Shown: positions 33,255 through 43,029, counted from the stretch's first letter. The stretch: 64,000 bases of DNA from Hyphomicrobiales bacterium (GCA_013911975.1 JACESF010000017.1:1-64000), one strand, 5' to 3'. Program-made: numbers and translations. The notes: generated by a model not told the origin, from the letters alone.

Positions 33255-33937
33255 GTGCCCGCCTTCGCCGCTTGCTTCTGGATCAGCATCATGGAGAGGA
33301 TGACGCAGAAGGCGAACGCCACCATGCCGCCCGCGAGGATGTGCGCCTCGCGCCACTGGGCGGTCTCCACGAAGTCATAGACGGCCACCGAGAGCACCTT
33401 GGTCTCGCGCGGGATGTTGCCGCCGATCATCAGCACCACGCCGAACTCGCCCACGGTGTGGGCGAAGCCCAGCACGGCGCCGGTGAGGAAGCCGGGCCGG
33501 GCGAGGGGAACGGCCACGGTCCAGAACGCCTTGAAGGGCGAGGCGCGCAGGGTCGCCGCCACTTCCATGGGCCGCTCGCCCATGGCCTCGAAGGCGTTGC
33601 GGATGGGCTGCACCACAAAGGGCATGGAATAAAAGACCGAGCCGATCACCAGCCCCTCGAAGGTGAAGGCGAGGGTGCGCAGGCCCAGCAGCGGTTCCGT
33701 CACCGTGCCCAGCCCCGAGGGGCCGAGCGCGATGAGCAGGTAGAAGCCCAGCACGGTGGGCGGCAGCACCAGGGGCATGGCGACAAGCGTCGCCACCCCC
33801 TCCTTCCACCAGGCGTCGGAGCGGGCCAGCCACCAGGCGAGCGGCGTGCCCACGCAGAGCAGGAGGAGGGTGGTGAGCCCCGCCAGTTCCAGCGTCAGCC
33901 GGATGGGGCTCCACATGTCGCCGAGCTGGGTCTCCAT
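33251..33937 (-). CDS. modB: Molybdate ABC transporter, permease
   Basis: A 228-residue permease with five helices and the inner-membrane component loop ([36 protein letters not shown]), which touches ModC. The segment [19 protein letters not shown] is typical of ModB. It starts 6 bases after modA, consistent with one transcript. Confidence 0.95.
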   Translation of the reverse strand: METQLGDMWSPIRLTLELAGLTTLLLLCVGTPLAWWLARSDAWWKEGVATLVAMPLVLPPTVLGFYLLIALGPSGLGTVTEPLLGLRTLAFTFEGLVIGSVFYSMPFVVQPIRNAFEAMGERPMEVAATLRASPFKAFWTVAVPLARPGFLTGAVLGFAHTVGEFGVVLMIGGNIPRETKVLSVAVYDFVETAQWREAHILAGGMVAFAFCVILSMMLIQKQAAKAGT

Positions 33938-33943
33938 CGTCCC

Positions 33944-34717
33944 TCAGCTCGCGGTGGCCATCGCGTAGCCGAACTTCTCGATGACGGCGCGGGCCTCGGG
34001 GCCTTGCAGGAAGTCGAGGAAGGCCCTGGCGGCGGCACTGTCGGCGCCCTTCTTCAGCAGCACCGCGTCCTGGAGGATGGGGCTGTAGAGGGTCTGGGGC
34101 ACCGCCCAGCGCGAGCCGCCCGCATTGATGACCTGGGAGAGCGCCACGAAGCCCAGCTCCGCATTGCCCGTCTCGACGAACTGGAACGCCTGGGCGATGG
34201 AATTGCCCTGCACGATCTTGGGCTGGAGCGTGTCGTAGAGGTTGAGCGCCTTCAGGGTCTCGATGGCGGCGGCGCCGTAGGGGGCGGCGGCGGGATTGGC
34301 GATGGAGATCTTGCTGAAGGCGTTGGCCTTGAGGGTCTCCTCGCCCTTCACAGTGCCGTCGGTCTTGCTCCAGAGCACCAGCTTGCCCACCGCGTAGGTG
34401 AAGCGGCTCTCGGGCACGGCGAGGCCGTCCGCCACCAGCTTCTTGGGCCGCTCGTCGTCCGCCGAGAGCAGGATGACGAACGGGGCGTCCTGCGTGATCT
34501 GGGTATAGAACTGGCCGGACGAGCCGAAGCTCAGCACCGCCTCATGGCCAGTCTTCTCCTTGAAGAGCGCCGCGATCTGCTTGGCCGGCTCGGTGAAGTT
34601 GGCGGCCACGGCCACCTTGATCTCGTCCGCCCAGGCCGGGCCGGCGAACACGGATGCGAAAACGGAGGCGACGGCGAGGCCGGCGGTGAGGAGGGCACGG
34701 CGCGTCAGGTGCATCAT
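33944..34717 (-). CDS. modA: Molybdate-binding periplasmic protein
   Basis: A 257-residue binding protein with a signal peptide (RRALLTAGLAVASVFASVFAGPAWADE, cut near residue 31). The mature part starts IKVAVAANFTEPAKQIAALF, and FGSSGQFYTQI holds the molybdate-binding Ser; KLVLWSK and NPAAAPYGAAAIE are further family marks. It captures molybdate for ModBC, to supply molybdoenzymes. Confidence 0.95.
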   Translation of the reverse strand: MMHLTRRALLTAGLAVASVFASVFAGPAWADEIKVAVAANFTEPAKQIAALFKEKTGHEAVLSFGSSGQFYTQITQDAPFVILLSADDERPKKLVADGLAVPESRFTYAVGKLVLWSKTDGTVKGEETLKANAFSKISIANPAAAPYGAAAIETLKALNLYDTLQPKIVQGNSIAQAFQFVETGNAELGFVALSQVINAGGSRWAVPQTLYSPILQDAVLLKKGADSAAARAFLDFLQGPEARAVIEKFGYAMATAS

Positions 34718-34729
34718 GGTCGCAAAGCC

Positions 34730-35521
34730 TCAATCGATGGCGATGATGACGTGGGCCGCGTCCACCAAGGCAAAGGCGGGGCGCCCGGGGGTAAGGCCCA
34801 GCGCCTCGACGCTGCGGGCCGTGAGCGAGGAGGCGATGGTCTTGCCGCCGCCGATATCGAGCACCACCTCGGCATTCACCGCGCCGGTCTCCACCCGCGC
34901 GATGGTCCCGGGCAGGCAGTTGCGCACGCTGACGCGCGGTGGCGTCTCGCCGGGGGCGATGACCACGAAGGGTGCCTTCACCAGCACCACGGCCTCGCGG
35001 CCCACGCACAAGCCGAGGTCGCGCACGCTCTCCATGGTGACGAGGGCGTGGATGACGGTGTCGGCGGAGACCTCCACGGCCACCTCGGCGGCGAGCGCAT
35101 CGGAGGCGATGGCGGTGATGGTGCCCCGCAGGGCGTTGCGGGCGCTGGTCTTCATCAGGAACCCCGACATGAGGTTGAGCGGCGAGATGCCGGTGCCCGC
35201 CAATTCGGGCTCGATGGCGCGCACGATGCGGGCCATCTCGGCTTCCAGGCGCGTGAAGGCGGCGATGACCCGCACGCCGGTGGGCGTGAGGCGCGCCCCG
35301 CCGCCCGATTTGCCGCCCGCCCGGGTTTCCAGCAGCGGCTGGCCGAACAGGTTGGACATGGCGTCCAGCGCATCCCAGGCGGCCTTGTAGGTGAGGCCCA
35401 CCGCCTTGGCGCCCGCCGTGATGGAGCCTTCCCGCGCCACCGCCTCCAACAGGCGGATGCGCTCGCGCCCGACAGGCGAGAGGCTTTCGGCTTTCAGGGT
35501 GACGAGGGCTTCGATGGGCAC
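34730..35521 (-). CDS. modE: Molybdate-responsive regulator ModE
   Basis: A 263-residue protein with an N-terminal LysR-like winged helix (RIRLLEAVAREGSITAGAKAVGLTYKAAWDALDAM) and two C-terminal Mop/TOBE domains (SARNALRGTITAIASDALAAEV and LPGTIARVETGAVNAEVVLDIGGG) that bind molybdate. With molybdate it represses mod genes. It is first in the operon and sits 18 bases from a ModE box, so it very likely controls itself and modABC. Confidence 0.95.
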   Translation of the reverse strand: MPIEALVTLKAESLSPVGRERIRLLEAVAREGSITAGAKAVGLTYKAAWDALDAMSNLFGQPLLETRAGGKSGGGARLTPTGVRVIAAFTRLEAEMARIVRAIEPELAGTGISPLNLMSGFLMKTSARNALRGTITAIASDALAAEVAVEVSADTVIHALVTMESVRDLGLCVGREAVVLVKAPFVVIAPGETPPRVSVRNCLPGTIARVETGAVNAEVVLDIGGGKTIASSLTARSVEALGLTPGRPAFALVDAAHVIIAID

Positions 35522-35538
35522 GGGGCCGGGTCCGTTCG

Positions 35539-35563
35539 CGTCATGTAGTCGGAATATATAGCG
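35539..35563. promoter_or_regulatory. ModE box upstream of modEABC
   Basis: CGTCATGTA, a 7-base spacer GTCGGAA, and TATATAGCG give an imperfect dyad like the enterobacterial ModE site (CGTTATAT...ACATAACG). The right half is a full match to TATATANCG; the left half has two differences. Location just before modE supports autoregulation. Confidence 0.65.
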
Positions 35564-35636
35564 ACAGATGTGACGGAACGGGAAGGACCAAACTGACGCG
35601 GGCGGGGGAGGCGCGAGTCCGCGCGAAACGGGGGAA

Positions 35637-35671
35637 CAAAAGAAAGGCGGCCGGGGGTCGCCCCCGGCCGC
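35637..35671 (-). terminator. Rho-independent terminator of the aldehyde dehydrogenase gene
   Basis: GCGGCCGGGGG and CCCCCGGCCGC form a perfect 11-bp stem around 3 bases, followed on the minus strand by CCTTTCTTTT. It sits 17 bases behind the stop of the aldehyde dehydrogenase gene. Confidence 0.85.
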
Positions 35672-35688
35672 GTGTCACCTCAGGAAAA

Positions 35689-37122
35689 TCAGATGCCCGC
35701 CTGGGAGACGAACTTGGGGTTCAGGTAGGCCTCGATGGCCTCCGAGCCGCCTTCCGAGCCGAAGCCCGAATCCTTCACGCCGCCGAACGGCACTTCGGGA
35801 AGGGCGAGGCCCAGATGGTTGATGGTCATCATGCCCGCCTCCACCGACGCCGCGATGGCGTTGGCGGTCTTGGCCGAGCGGGTATAGGCGTAGGAGGCGA
35901 GGCCGTAGGGCAGCCGGTTTGCCTCTTCCACCGCCTCGTCGAAGTCCGAGAAGGGGAAGATCATGGCGAGGGGGCCGAACGGCTCCTCGTTCATCATGCG
36001 CATCTCGCGGGTGACGCCGGTGACGACGGTGGGCTCGAAGAAATAGCCCTTGTTGCCGATGCGGTTGCCGCCGGTCTTCACCTCGGCACCGCGCTGCCGG
36101 GCGTCGGCGATGAGCGCCTCGATGGCGGGCACGCGGCGCTCGTTGGCGAGCGGACCCATCTGGGTGCCGTCCTCCAGGCCGTTGCCCACCTTCACGGTCT
36201 TGGCATGGGCGACGAAGCGCTCCACGAACTGGTCATAGGCCTTCTCCTGCACCATGAAGCGGGTGGGGGAGACGCAGACCTGACCGGCATTGCGGTACTT
36301 GGCGGTGGCGATCTGCTTGGCCGCCGCGTCCACGTCCGCATCGTCGAACACGATCACCGGGGAGTGGCCGCCCAGTTCCATGGTGATGCGCTTCATGTGC
36401 AGGCCCGCCAGCGCGGAGAGCTGCTTGCCCACCGGGGTGGAGCCGGTGAACGTCACCTTGCGGATGACCGGATGCGGGATGAGATATTCGCTGATCTCCG
36501 CCGGCACGCCATAGACGAGGCCGATGACACCCGCCGGGACGCCCGCGTCCACGAAGGCGCGGATCAGCTCGGCCGGGGAGGCCGGGGTCTCTTCCGGCGC
36601 CTTCACGAGGATCGAGCAGCCCGCCGCCAGGGCGGCCGAGAGCTTGCGCACCACCTGGTTGATGGGGAAGTTCCAGGGGGTGAAGGCGGCGACGGGGCCG
36701 ACCGGCTCCTTCACCACGAGCTGGTAGACGCCCTGGGCGCGGGCCGGGATGACGCGGCCATAGGCGCGGCGGGCTTCCTCGGCGAACCAGTCGATGATGT
36801 CGGCGGCGGCGAGCGTCTCCATCTTCGCCTCGGGGAGCGGCTTGCCCTGCTCCAGCGTCATGAGGCGCGCGATGTCGGGCGCCCGCTCGCGCAGCAGGTC
36901 GGCGGCCTTGCGCATCACCTTGGCGCGGTCATAGGCGGAGACCTTCGACCAGAGCTTGAAGCCCTTGGCGGCGGCGTCGAGCGCGGCGTCGAGGTCGGCG
37001 CGGGAGGCGTGGGCGACGGTGCCGATCACTTCCTCGGTGGCGGGGTTCACGACGGGGATGGTGCGCCCCCCGTCCGCGTCGCGCCACTGTCCGTTGATGT
37101 GGAGCTGAACGTCACGATACAT
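35689..37122 (-). CDS. NAD(P)-dependent aldehyde dehydrogenase, succinate-semialdehyde type
   Basis: A 477-residue ALDH. Active-site marks are [22 protein letters not shown] (Asn), [11 protein letters not shown], the general base in [15 protein letters not shown], and the catalytic Cys in [14 protein letters not shown], with [14 protein letters not shown] near the end. It is most like the GabD/alpha-ketoglutarate-semialdehyde group, which oxidises short semialdehydes. No GABA transaminase is nearby; the gene is alone with its own terminator, so the substrate is not fixed by context. Confidence 0.9.
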   Translation of the reverse strand: MYRDVQLHINGQWRDADGGRTIPVVNPATEEVIGTVAHASRADLDAALDAAAKGFKLWSKVSAYDRAKVMRKAADLLRERAPDIARLMTLEQGKPLPEAKMETLAAADIIDWFAEEARRAYGRVIPARAQGVYQLVVKEPVGPVAAFTPWNFPINQVVRKLSAALAAGCSILVKAPEETPASPAELIRAFVDAGVPAGVIGLVYGVPAEISEYLIPHPVIRKVTFTGSTPVGKQLSALAGLHMKRITMELGGHSPVIVFDDADVDAAAKQIATAKYRNAGQVCVSPTRFMVQEKAYDQFVERFVAHAKTVKVGNGLEDGTQMGPLANERRVPAIEALIADARQRGAEVKTGGNRIGNKGYFFEPTVVTGVTREMRMMNEEPFGPLAMIFPFSDFDEAVEEANRLPYGLASYAYTRSAKTANAIAASVEAGMMTINHLGLALPEVPFGGVKDSGFGSEGGSEAIEAYLNPKFVSQAGI

Positions 37123-37298
37123 GGGAGCCTCCCTCGCTTTGAGCGTGGCGGGTGTTATCGCGGGCCGCCGGGGCTGCTGGCAAGGCGCATTCGCACATGC
37201 CGGCCCCCCGCTTCGCGCGCGACACGCAGGGCTGGGCGCTCTTGTGGGCCGAGGGGTGGAAGGCTAAGTCTGCCTTTCCCGCCACTCGGGGTGCCGCC

Positions 37299-38129
37299 TT
37301 GTCCAAGAGCCTCACCGTCTGCACCTGGAACATCAATTCCGTCCGCATCCGCCTCGACATCGTGAAGGATGCGGTGGAGCGCCTGAAGCCGGACGTCCTG
37401 TGCCTGCAGGAGACCAAGTGCCAGGACGACAAGTTCCCGCTTAACGCCATCCGCGACCTCGGCTTCGAGCACATCGCGCTCAACGGCCAGAAGGGCTGGC
37501 ACGGGGTCGCCACCTTCTCGCGCCTGCCGTTCGAGAGCGTGGAGAAGCAGGAATTCTGCGAGAAGGGCGACGCGCGCCACGTGGCGGTCACGCTCGGAAG
37601 CGCGGCGGGCCTCGCCAAGCCCCTGACCGTGCACAATTTCTATATCCCGGCGGGCGGCGACATTCCGGACCCGGACCTCAATCCCAAATTCGCCCACAAG
37701 CTCGCCTTCCTGGACGAACTGATCGCCTGGGAGCGCCTGCCTGCGCTGGCGCGGGACCCGGACGCCCATGCGGTGCTGGTGGGCGACTTCAACGTCGCCC
37801 CGCTGGAGGCCGACGTGTGGAGCCACAAGCAGCTCCTCACCGTCGTCAGCCACACGCCCGTCGAGGTGGACCGCCTCACCCGCTTCCAGGCGGCGGGCCC
37901 GTGGGTGGACGTGATGCGCGGCTTCGTGCCGCCGCAGGAGAAGCTGTTCACCTGGTGGAGCTACCGCTCGCCGGACTGGACCGCCAACGACCGGGGCCGG
38001 CGCCTCGACCATGTGTGGGCCAATGAAGCCCTCGCGCCCAAGGCCACGGGCATGACCGTGCTGCGCGAGGCCCGGAGCTGGGAGAAGCCCTCCGACCATG
38101 TGCCGGTGGCGGTGACCTTCGCGGTGTGA
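37299..38129 (+). CDS. xthA: Exodeoxyribonuclease III
   Basis: A 276-residue AP endonuclease/3'-exonuclease of base-excision repair. Motifs are all present: CTWNINSVR, LQETKCQDDKFP (Glu metal ligand), GWHGVATFSRLP, NFYIPAGGDIPDPDLN, VGDFNVAP, WWSYRSPDWTANDRGRRLDHVW and SDHVPVAV with the catalytic His. I use the TTG at 37299 (MSKSLTVCTWN), since the sequence before it has no family similarity; an ATG at 37197 would add 34 residues. Part of a conserved rhizobial block with the next three genes. Confidence 0.92.
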   Translation: MSKSLTVCTWNINSVRIRLDIVKDAVERLKPDVLCLQETKCQDDKFPLNAIRDLGFEHIALNGQKGWHGVATFSRLPFESVEKQEFCEKGDARHVAVTLGSAAGLAKPLTVHNFYIPAGGDIPDPDLNPKFAHKLAFLDELIAWERLPALARDPDAHAVLVGDFNVAPLEADVWSHKQLLTVVSHTPVEVDRLTRFQAAGPWVDVMRGFVPPQEKLFTWWSYRSPDWTANDRGRRLDHVWANEALAPKATGMTVLREARSWEKPSDHVPVAVTFAV

Positions 38130-38138
38130 GGCGCGCGC

Positions 38139-38624
38139 TCAGCGCTTGCGCGCGCGGGGCGGGGCCGGGCGGTCGAGCTGCTCGGCGCGCACCGTCTCCA
38201 GCGCCGACAGCGTCTCCGCCAGCCGCGCGCCGAGCTGCACGCGCAGGGTGGCGGCGGCCTCGGGAAACCCCTCCAGCACCCGCAGGAAGGCCGCACGCGG
38301 AAGCCGCAGCAGGCGCGACGCCTCCAGGGCCCGCGCGGTGGCGGGGCGGGTGGTGGCGATGAGCAGCGCCGTCTCGCCCAGCAGCGCGCCGGGCAGAAGC
38401 TCGCAGACCCGTCGCCGGCGGCCCGCCGGTTCCGAGGCCAGTTCCAGGCGGCCGGACAGGAGCACATAGGCGGCGTCCGCCGCGTCGCCGCCGCGGAACA
38501 GGGTCTCGCCCGCCTTCAGCGCCACATCCTCGCCGCTGATGGCAAGGCCGCGCAGCGCCTCGGCGGGAAGCCCCTCGAACATGGGCACCCCGGACAGCGT
38601 CGCGACCGCCTCCTCCACGCTCAC
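38139..38624 (-). CDS. Cyclic nucleotide-binding domain protein
   Basis: A 161-residue protein almost wholly made of a CRP-like cNMP-binding domain: LSGVPMFEGLPAEALRGLA, LKAGETLFRGGDAADAAYVLLSGRLEL, LLPGALLGETALL (with the FGEIALL-like phosphate loop), TARALEASRLLRL. No DNA-binding helix follows. The GTG at 38624 has GGAGGG 9 bases upstream. It ends with the basic tail PPRARKR. Located 22 bases behind the response regulator on the same strand, so probably co-transcribed and acting as a ligand sensor. Confidence 0.85.
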   Translation of the reverse strand: MSVEEAVATLSGVPMFEGLPAEALRGLAISGEDVALKAGETLFRGGDAADAAYVLLSGRLELASEPAGRRRRVCELLPGALLGETALLIATTRPATARALEASRLLRLPRAAFLRVLEGFPEAAATLRVQLGARLAETLSALETVRAEQLDRPAPPRARKR

Positions 38625-38646
38625 GATGGAAGGCCCTCCGCGCCGG

Positions 38647-39333
38647 TCACGGAACGAGCTTGTAGCCGCCGGCCTGGGTGGCCAGCAGGGTGGGGGCGGA
38701 GGGATCCGGCTCGATCTTCTGGCGCAGCCGGTAGATGTGCGTCTCCAGCGTATGGGTGGTGACGCCGGAATTGTAGCCCCACACCTCCTGGAGCAGCGTC
38801 TCGCGCGCCACGGGGTTTTTGCCCGCCCGGTAGAGATAGCGCAGGATCGCCGTCTCCTTCTCGGTGAGGCGGATCTTGGAGCCGCGATCGGTGACGAGCA
38901 GCTTGGCGCCCGGGCGGAAGCTGTACGGGCCGATGGCGAACACCGCGTCCTCGCTGGCCTCGTGGCTGCGCATCTGGGCGCGCAGGCGGGCCAGCAGCAC
39001 CGCGAAGCGGAACGGCTTGATGATGTAGTCGTTCGCGCCGGCATCGAGGCCGAGGATGGTGTCGCTGTCCGTGTCGTGGGCGGTCAGCATGATGATGGGG
39101 GCCTTGAAGCCGTTGGCGCGCATCTGGCGCACGCCGTCCCGGCCGTCCATGTCCGGCAGGCCCACATCCATGATCACGAGGTCGATGGCGCCGTTCTTGG
39201 CGTTCTCGATGGCTTCGGAGGCGCTGCCCACGGGCACCGGCTCGAACTCATCCTGCAGCGCGAGCTGCTCGACCAACGCCTCGCGCAGTTCCGGGTCGTC
39301 CTCGACCACCAGGATTTTCCACGCATTGGTCAT
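38647..39333 (-). CDS. OmpR/PhoB-type response regulator
   Basis: A 228-residue regulator: receiver domain with acidic pocket (VVEDDPE), phospho-acceptor D56 in VIMDVGLPDMDG, Thr in MLTAHD and Lys in IIKPF; then a winged-helix trans-acting domain (LTEKETAILRYLYRAGKNPVARETLLQEVWGY, HTLETHIYRLRQKIE). No histidine kinase is beside it; it is an orphan regulator conserved in this place (next to xthA and an L,D-transpeptidase) in rhizobia. Confidence 0.93.
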   Translation of the reverse strand: MTNAWKILVVEDDPELREALVEQLALQDEFEPVPVGSASEAIENAKNGAIDLVIMDVGLPDMDGRDGVRQMRANGFKAPIIMLTAHDTDSDTILGLDAGANDYIIKPFRFAVLLARLRAQMRSHEASEDAVFAIGPYSFRPGAKLLVTDRGSKIRLTEKETAILRYLYRAGKNPVARETLLQEVWGYNSGVTTHTLETHIYRLRQKIEPDPSAPTLLATQAGGYKLVP

Positions 39334-39399
39334 CGAACCCTCCGTCGCCCTTGCGGACAGGCGAATCGCGCAAGTACAGCATGTCGGGTCAATGGTGCA

Positions 39400-39416
39400 A
39401 ATTTCCTCAAGAAATT
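39400..39416. promoter_or_regulatory. Inverted repeat AATTTC-N5-GAAATT in a divergent promoter
   Basis: A 17-bp dyad in the AT-richest part of the gap between the response regulator and the L,D-transpeptidase gene. It may bind the response regulator or belong to the promoters; nothing else in the window repeats it. Confidence 0.35.
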
Positions 39417-39446
39417 CACGCCCCGGCGGTACGTTTGTGAGGCGAA

Positions 39447-39986
39447 ATGGGTCAAACTTCTGTGGGGATCGGTCTTCTGAGGGTCCGTCGCCTGCCGGGC
39501 GCCCCCCATCGGGGCCTCCTGACCTTCGGCAACCGCGCCCTGCCGGTGGCGCTGGGACGATCCGGGATCCATTTCGACAAGCGCGAGGGCGACGGGCGCA
39601 CCCCCGCCGGAACCTGGCGCGTGGTGCGCCTTCTCTATCGCCCCGACCATGGTCCGCGCCCCATCACCCGCCTGCCCGCGCGCCCCATCGGGCCCGATGA
39701 CGGCTGGTGCGACGACCCCGCCGACCGGCGCTACAACCAGCCCGTCCGCCTGCCCCTGAAGGCAAGCCACGAGCGCCTGCGCCGGGATGACGGCCTCTAC
39801 GACCTCGTCATCGTCATCGACCACAATCTGCGTCCGCGCGTGAAGGGGCGGGGCTCGGCGGTGTTCATCCACGTGGCGCGGCCCGGCCTGAAGCCCACGG
39901 AGGGATGCGTCGCGCTCCCCCTTCCGGAGCTGCGCCGGCTGGTCGCGCGGCTGCGGCCCGGAACGCGGATTCATATCGCTGTGTGA
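39447..39986 (+). CDS. YkuD-family L,D-transpeptidase-like protein
   Basis: A 179-residue protein with the YkuD catalytic pattern FIHVARPGLKPTEGCVALP (His, then Cys; the usual SHGC is TEGC here). The N-terminal HFDKREGDGRTPAGTWRV motif is typical of the short rhizobial form (DUF of the ErfK/YbiS/YcfS/YnhG-like group). No clear signal peptide, which is odd for a peptidoglycan cross-linking enzyme. It is divergent from the response regulator. Confidence 0.85.
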   Translation: MGQTSVGIGLLRVRRLPGAPHRGLLTFGNRALPVALGRSGIHFDKREGDGRTPAGTWRVVRLLYRPDHGPRPITRLPARPIGPDDGWCDDPADRRYNQPVRLPLKASHERLRRDDGLYDLVIVIDHNLRPRVKGRGSAVFIHVARPGLKPTEGCVALPLPELRRLVARLRPGTRIHIAV

Positions 39987-40120
39987 GAGAGCACGTGAGC
40001 CGACCGCGTTTCTTTTGAACGCCTCCATGGTATAGCTCGCCCCTGGGGCGGGGCCGGTTCCGCCGCCTCGCCATGCCGGGTTTCCCCACCGGGGAGCCGC
40101 CTAAAAAAGACGTCCGGACG

Positions 40121-40906
40121 ATGCCATCTCCCTCCGCCCAGCGGCCGCCTCTGGTGGGCCTGTTCGCCACGTGCCTCGTGGACACCATGCGCCCGAGCGT
40201 CGGCTTCGCGGCCGCCCGGCTCATCGAGGAGGCGGGGTGCGAGGTGGACGTGCCGCGCCAGACCTGCTGCGGCCAGCCCGCCTTCAATTCCGGCGACCGC
40301 GCCACCACCCGCGCCCTGGCCGAGCAGACCATCGCCGCCTTCGAGACGTTCGACTACGTGGTGGTGCCCTCCGGCTCCTGCGCGGGCATGATCAAGGCTC
40401 ATTATCCCGAACTGTTCGTCGGCGAGCCGGACTGGATGCCGCGCGTGGAGCGCTTCTGCGCCAAGGTGTTCGAGCTGGTCTCGTTCCTGGTGGACGTGCG
40501 CGGCATGACCCGCGTCTCCGCCGCCTATGACGGCACCGTCACCTATCACGACAGCTGCTCGGGCCTGCGCGAACTGGGCGTGAAGGCGCAGCCGCGCCTG
40601 CTGCTCGCCTCCGTCGAGGGCCTGGAGCTGAACGAGATGGCGGACAGCGACGTCTGCTGCGGCTTCGGCGGCACCTTCTGCGTGAAGTATCCCGACGTGT
40701 CGGGCGCCATCGTGGAGAAGAAGGCGGCCAACATCCTGGCGAGCGGGGCGGACACGCTGCTGGCGGGCGATCTTGGCTGCCTCATGAACATGGCCGGCAA
40801 GCTCCAGCGCATGGGCAAGGACGTCGCGGTGCGCCACGTGGCCGAGGTGCTGGCGGGCCAGGGTGGCGATCCCGCCATCGGCGTCGCGCGGAAGGCGGGC
40901 TCATGA
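40121..40906 (+). CDS. lutA: Lactate utilisation protein A (LldE-like, CCG domains)
   Basis: A 261-residue protein of two cysteine-rich CCG repeats: CEVDVPRQTCCGQPAFNSG and SDVCCGFGGTFCVKYP, with further Cys in LFATC, SGSCAGM, DSCSGL and DLGC. They bind an iron-sulfur cluster in the LutABC L-lactate dehydrogenase complex. I prefer the ATG at 40121; the start at 40073 adds 16 residues without similarity. The stop overlaps lutB. Confidence 0.93.
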   Translation: MPSPSAQRPPLVGLFATCLVDTMRPSVGFAAARLIEEAGCEVDVPRQTCCGQPAFNSGDRATTRALAEQTIAAFETFDYVVVPSGSCAGMIKAHYPELFVGEPDWMPRVERFCAKVFELVSFLVDVRGMTRVSAAYDGTVTYHDSCSGLRELGVKAQPRLLLASVEGLELNEMADSDVCCGFGGTFCVKYPDVSGAIVEKKAANILASGADTLLAGDLGCLMNMAGKLQRMGKDVAVRHVAEVLAGQGGDPAIGVARKAGS

Positions 40907-42336
40907 GCGTCCAGATCACCTCTCCGCGCTTCAAGGACAACGCGAAGCACGCGCTGGCCGATGCCCCGCTCCAGGCGGCGCTGGCCAAGGTCGGCCCGGG
41001 CTTCATCGGCCGCCGTGCGGCGGCCCGCGACCTGCTGCCGGAATTCGACGCGCTGCGGGATTCCGCGCGCGACATCAAGAACCACACCCTCGCCCATCTC
41101 GACCTCTATCTGGAGCGCTACGAGGAGAAGGTGAAGGCGGCGGGCGGCCATGTGCATTTCGCCGTGGACGCCGCCGAGGCGCGGGACATCGTCACCCGCA
41201 TCTGCCGAGATCTCGGGGCGAAGACCGTCACCAAGGGCAAGAGCATGGTCTCCGAGGAGATCGGGCTCAACGACCACCTGGCCGCCAACGGCATCGAGCC
41301 GGTGGAGACGGATCTGGGCGAATACCTGATCCAGATCCGCGGCGAGGCGCCTTCCCACATCATTGCGCCCGCCATCCACCTCAACAAGGACCAAGTGGAG
41401 GCGGACTTCCGCCGGGTCCACACCCATTTGCCGTCCGAGCGCAACCTCTCCGAGCCCACGGCGCTTTTGGCCGAGGCGCGCGGCGAGCTGCGCGCGAAGT
41501 TCCTGGCGGCGGACGTGGGCATCACGGGCGCCAACTTCCTGGTGGCCGAGACCGGCACCTCGCTCATCGTCACCAACGAGGGCAACGGCGACCTCACCCA
41601 GACCCTGCCCAAGGCGCACATCGTGCTGGCCTCGCTGGAGAAGCTGGTGCCGACCCTGGAGGACGTGAGCCAGCTCCTGCGGGTGCTCGCCCGCTCGGCC
41701 ACGGGCCAGGAGATGAGCGTCTACACCACCTTCTCCACCGGCCCGCGCCGCGCGGAGGATCTGGACGGCCCCGGCGAATATCACGTGGTGATCCTCGACA
41801 ACGGCCGCTCGGGCATGCTGGCCGGGCAATTGCGCGAGATGCTCCGCTGCATCCGCTGCGGCGCCTGCATGAACCATTGCCCGGTCTATCACGCGGTGGG
41901 CGGGCACGCGTATGGCTGGGTCTATCCCGGCCCCATGGGCGCGGTGCTCACCCCCTCCATCATCGGCATCGAGAAGGGCGCGAACCTGCCCAACGCCTCC
42001 ACCTTCTGCGGACGGTGCGAGGAAGTGTGCCCGGTACGCATCCCGCTGCCCAAGCTCATGCGCCACTGGCGCGAGAAGGAGTTCGAGCGGCACCTCACCC
42101 CCGCGCCGGTGCGCTACGGGCTCGGCGTGTGGTCCTTCGTCGCCCGGCGCGGCTGGCTCTACCGGCCCGCCACCGACATCGCCATGCGCCTGCTGGCGCT
42201 GGCAGGCAAGGCGAAGGGCCGCTTCGCCTCGCTGCCGCTGGCGGGGGGCTGGACCAAGGTGCGCGATTTCCCCGCGCCGCAGGGCGGCACATTCCAGGCG
42301 CAATGGAAGGCGCGCAAATCCGGGAGGGCGTCATGA
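40903..42336 (+). CDS. lutB: Lactate utilisation protein B (LldF-like iron-sulfur protein)
   Basis: A 477-residue protein with an N-terminal LUD domain (TKGKSMVSEEIGLNDHL, GITGANFLVAETGTSLIVTNEGNGDL) and two 4Fe-4S motifs, CIRCGACMNHCPVY and CGRCEEVCPVRIP. It carries electrons from L-lactate oxidation. ATGA overlaps with both neighbours show a tight operon. Confidence 0.95.
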   Translation: MSVQITSPRFKDNAKHALADAPLQAALAKVGPGFIGRRAAARDLLPEFDALRDSARDIKNHTLAHLDLYLERYEEKVKAAGGHVHFAVDAAEARDIVTRICRDLGAKTVTKGKSMVSEEIGLNDHLAANGIEPVETDLGEYLIQIRGEAPSHIIAPAIHLNKDQVEADFRRVHTHLPSERNLSEPTALLAEARGELRAKFLAADVGITGANFLVAETGTSLIVTNEGNGDLTQTLPKAHIVLASLEKLVPTLEDVSQLLRVLARSATGQEMSVYTTFSTGPRRAEDLDGPGEYHVVILDNGRSGMLAGQLREMLRCIRCGACMNHCPVYHAVGGHAYGWVYPGPMGAVLTPSIIGIEKGANLPNASTFCGRCEEVCPVRIPLPKLMRHWREKEFERHLTPAPVRYGLGVWSFVARRGWLYRPATDIAMRLLALAGKAKGRFASLPLAGGWTKVRDFPAPQGGTFQAQWKARKSGRAS

Positions 42337-43010
42337 GTTCCCGCGAGACCGTGCTCGCCTCCGTGCGCCGCGCGCTGGGCGTGTCCGGCCAGGAGGCGCC
42401 GCGCCGCCAGGAAGTGGCGGACCGCATCGCCGGCCATCCCCGTGGCGTCATCCCCGCCCGGGCCGACCTTCCGGCCGCCGGGCAGGTGGCGCTGTTCAAG
42501 CAGATGGTGGTGGCCGCCGCCGGCAGCGTGGACCATCTGCCGGACGCCTCGGCGGTTCCGGGCGCGGTGGCCGCCTATCTTCGCTCGCGCAACCTGCCGC
42601 TCTCCATCCTGCGCGGCCAGGATCCCCGCCTCGCGGACCTGCCCTGGAGCCACGAGCCCGCGCTGGACGTGTGGGTCGGCCCCTCGGACGGGCGCCAGCT
42701 CGCGGGCCTGTCCCATGCCTTCGCCGGCATCGCCGAATCGGGGACGGTGGTGATGGTGTCCGGGCCGGACAATCCCTCCACCCTGAACCTGCTGCCGGAC
42801 CACCACCTGATCGTGGTGCGGGCCGACGAGATCACCGGAAATTATGAGGCGGTGTGGGACCGGCTGCGCGCCGCCTACGGTCCGGGCGTGATGCCGCGTA
42901 CGGTCAACTGGATCACCGGCCCCTCCCGGTCGGCGGACATCGAGCAGACCCTGCTGCTGGGCGCCCACGGCCCGCGCAGCCTCCATGTGCTGCTGGTGGG
43001 CGCGCTCTGA
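42333..43010 (+). CDS. lutC: Lactate utilisation protein C (LldG-like, LUD domain)
   Basis: A 225-residue LUD-domain protein: IAESGTVVMVSGPDNPSTLNLLPDHHLIVV and ITGPSRSADIEQTLLLGAHGPRSLHVLLVG are family marks. It is the third subunit needed for L-lactate oxidation. No lactate permease (lldP/lutP) or LutR regulator lies beside the operon. Confidence 0.94.
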   Translation: MSSRETVLASVRRALGVSGQEAPRRQEVADRIAGHPRGVIPARADLPAAGQVALFKQMVVAAAGSVDHLPDASAVPGAVAAYLRSRNLPLSILRGQDPRLADLPWSHEPALDVWVGPSDGRQLAGLSHAFAGIAESGTVVMVSGPDNPSTLNLLPDHHLIVVRADEITGNYEAVWDRLRAAYGPGVMPRTVNWITGPSRSADIEQTLLLGAHGPRSLHVLLVGAL

Positions 43011-43029
43011 GGGCGCCTGCGCGGCCGGG

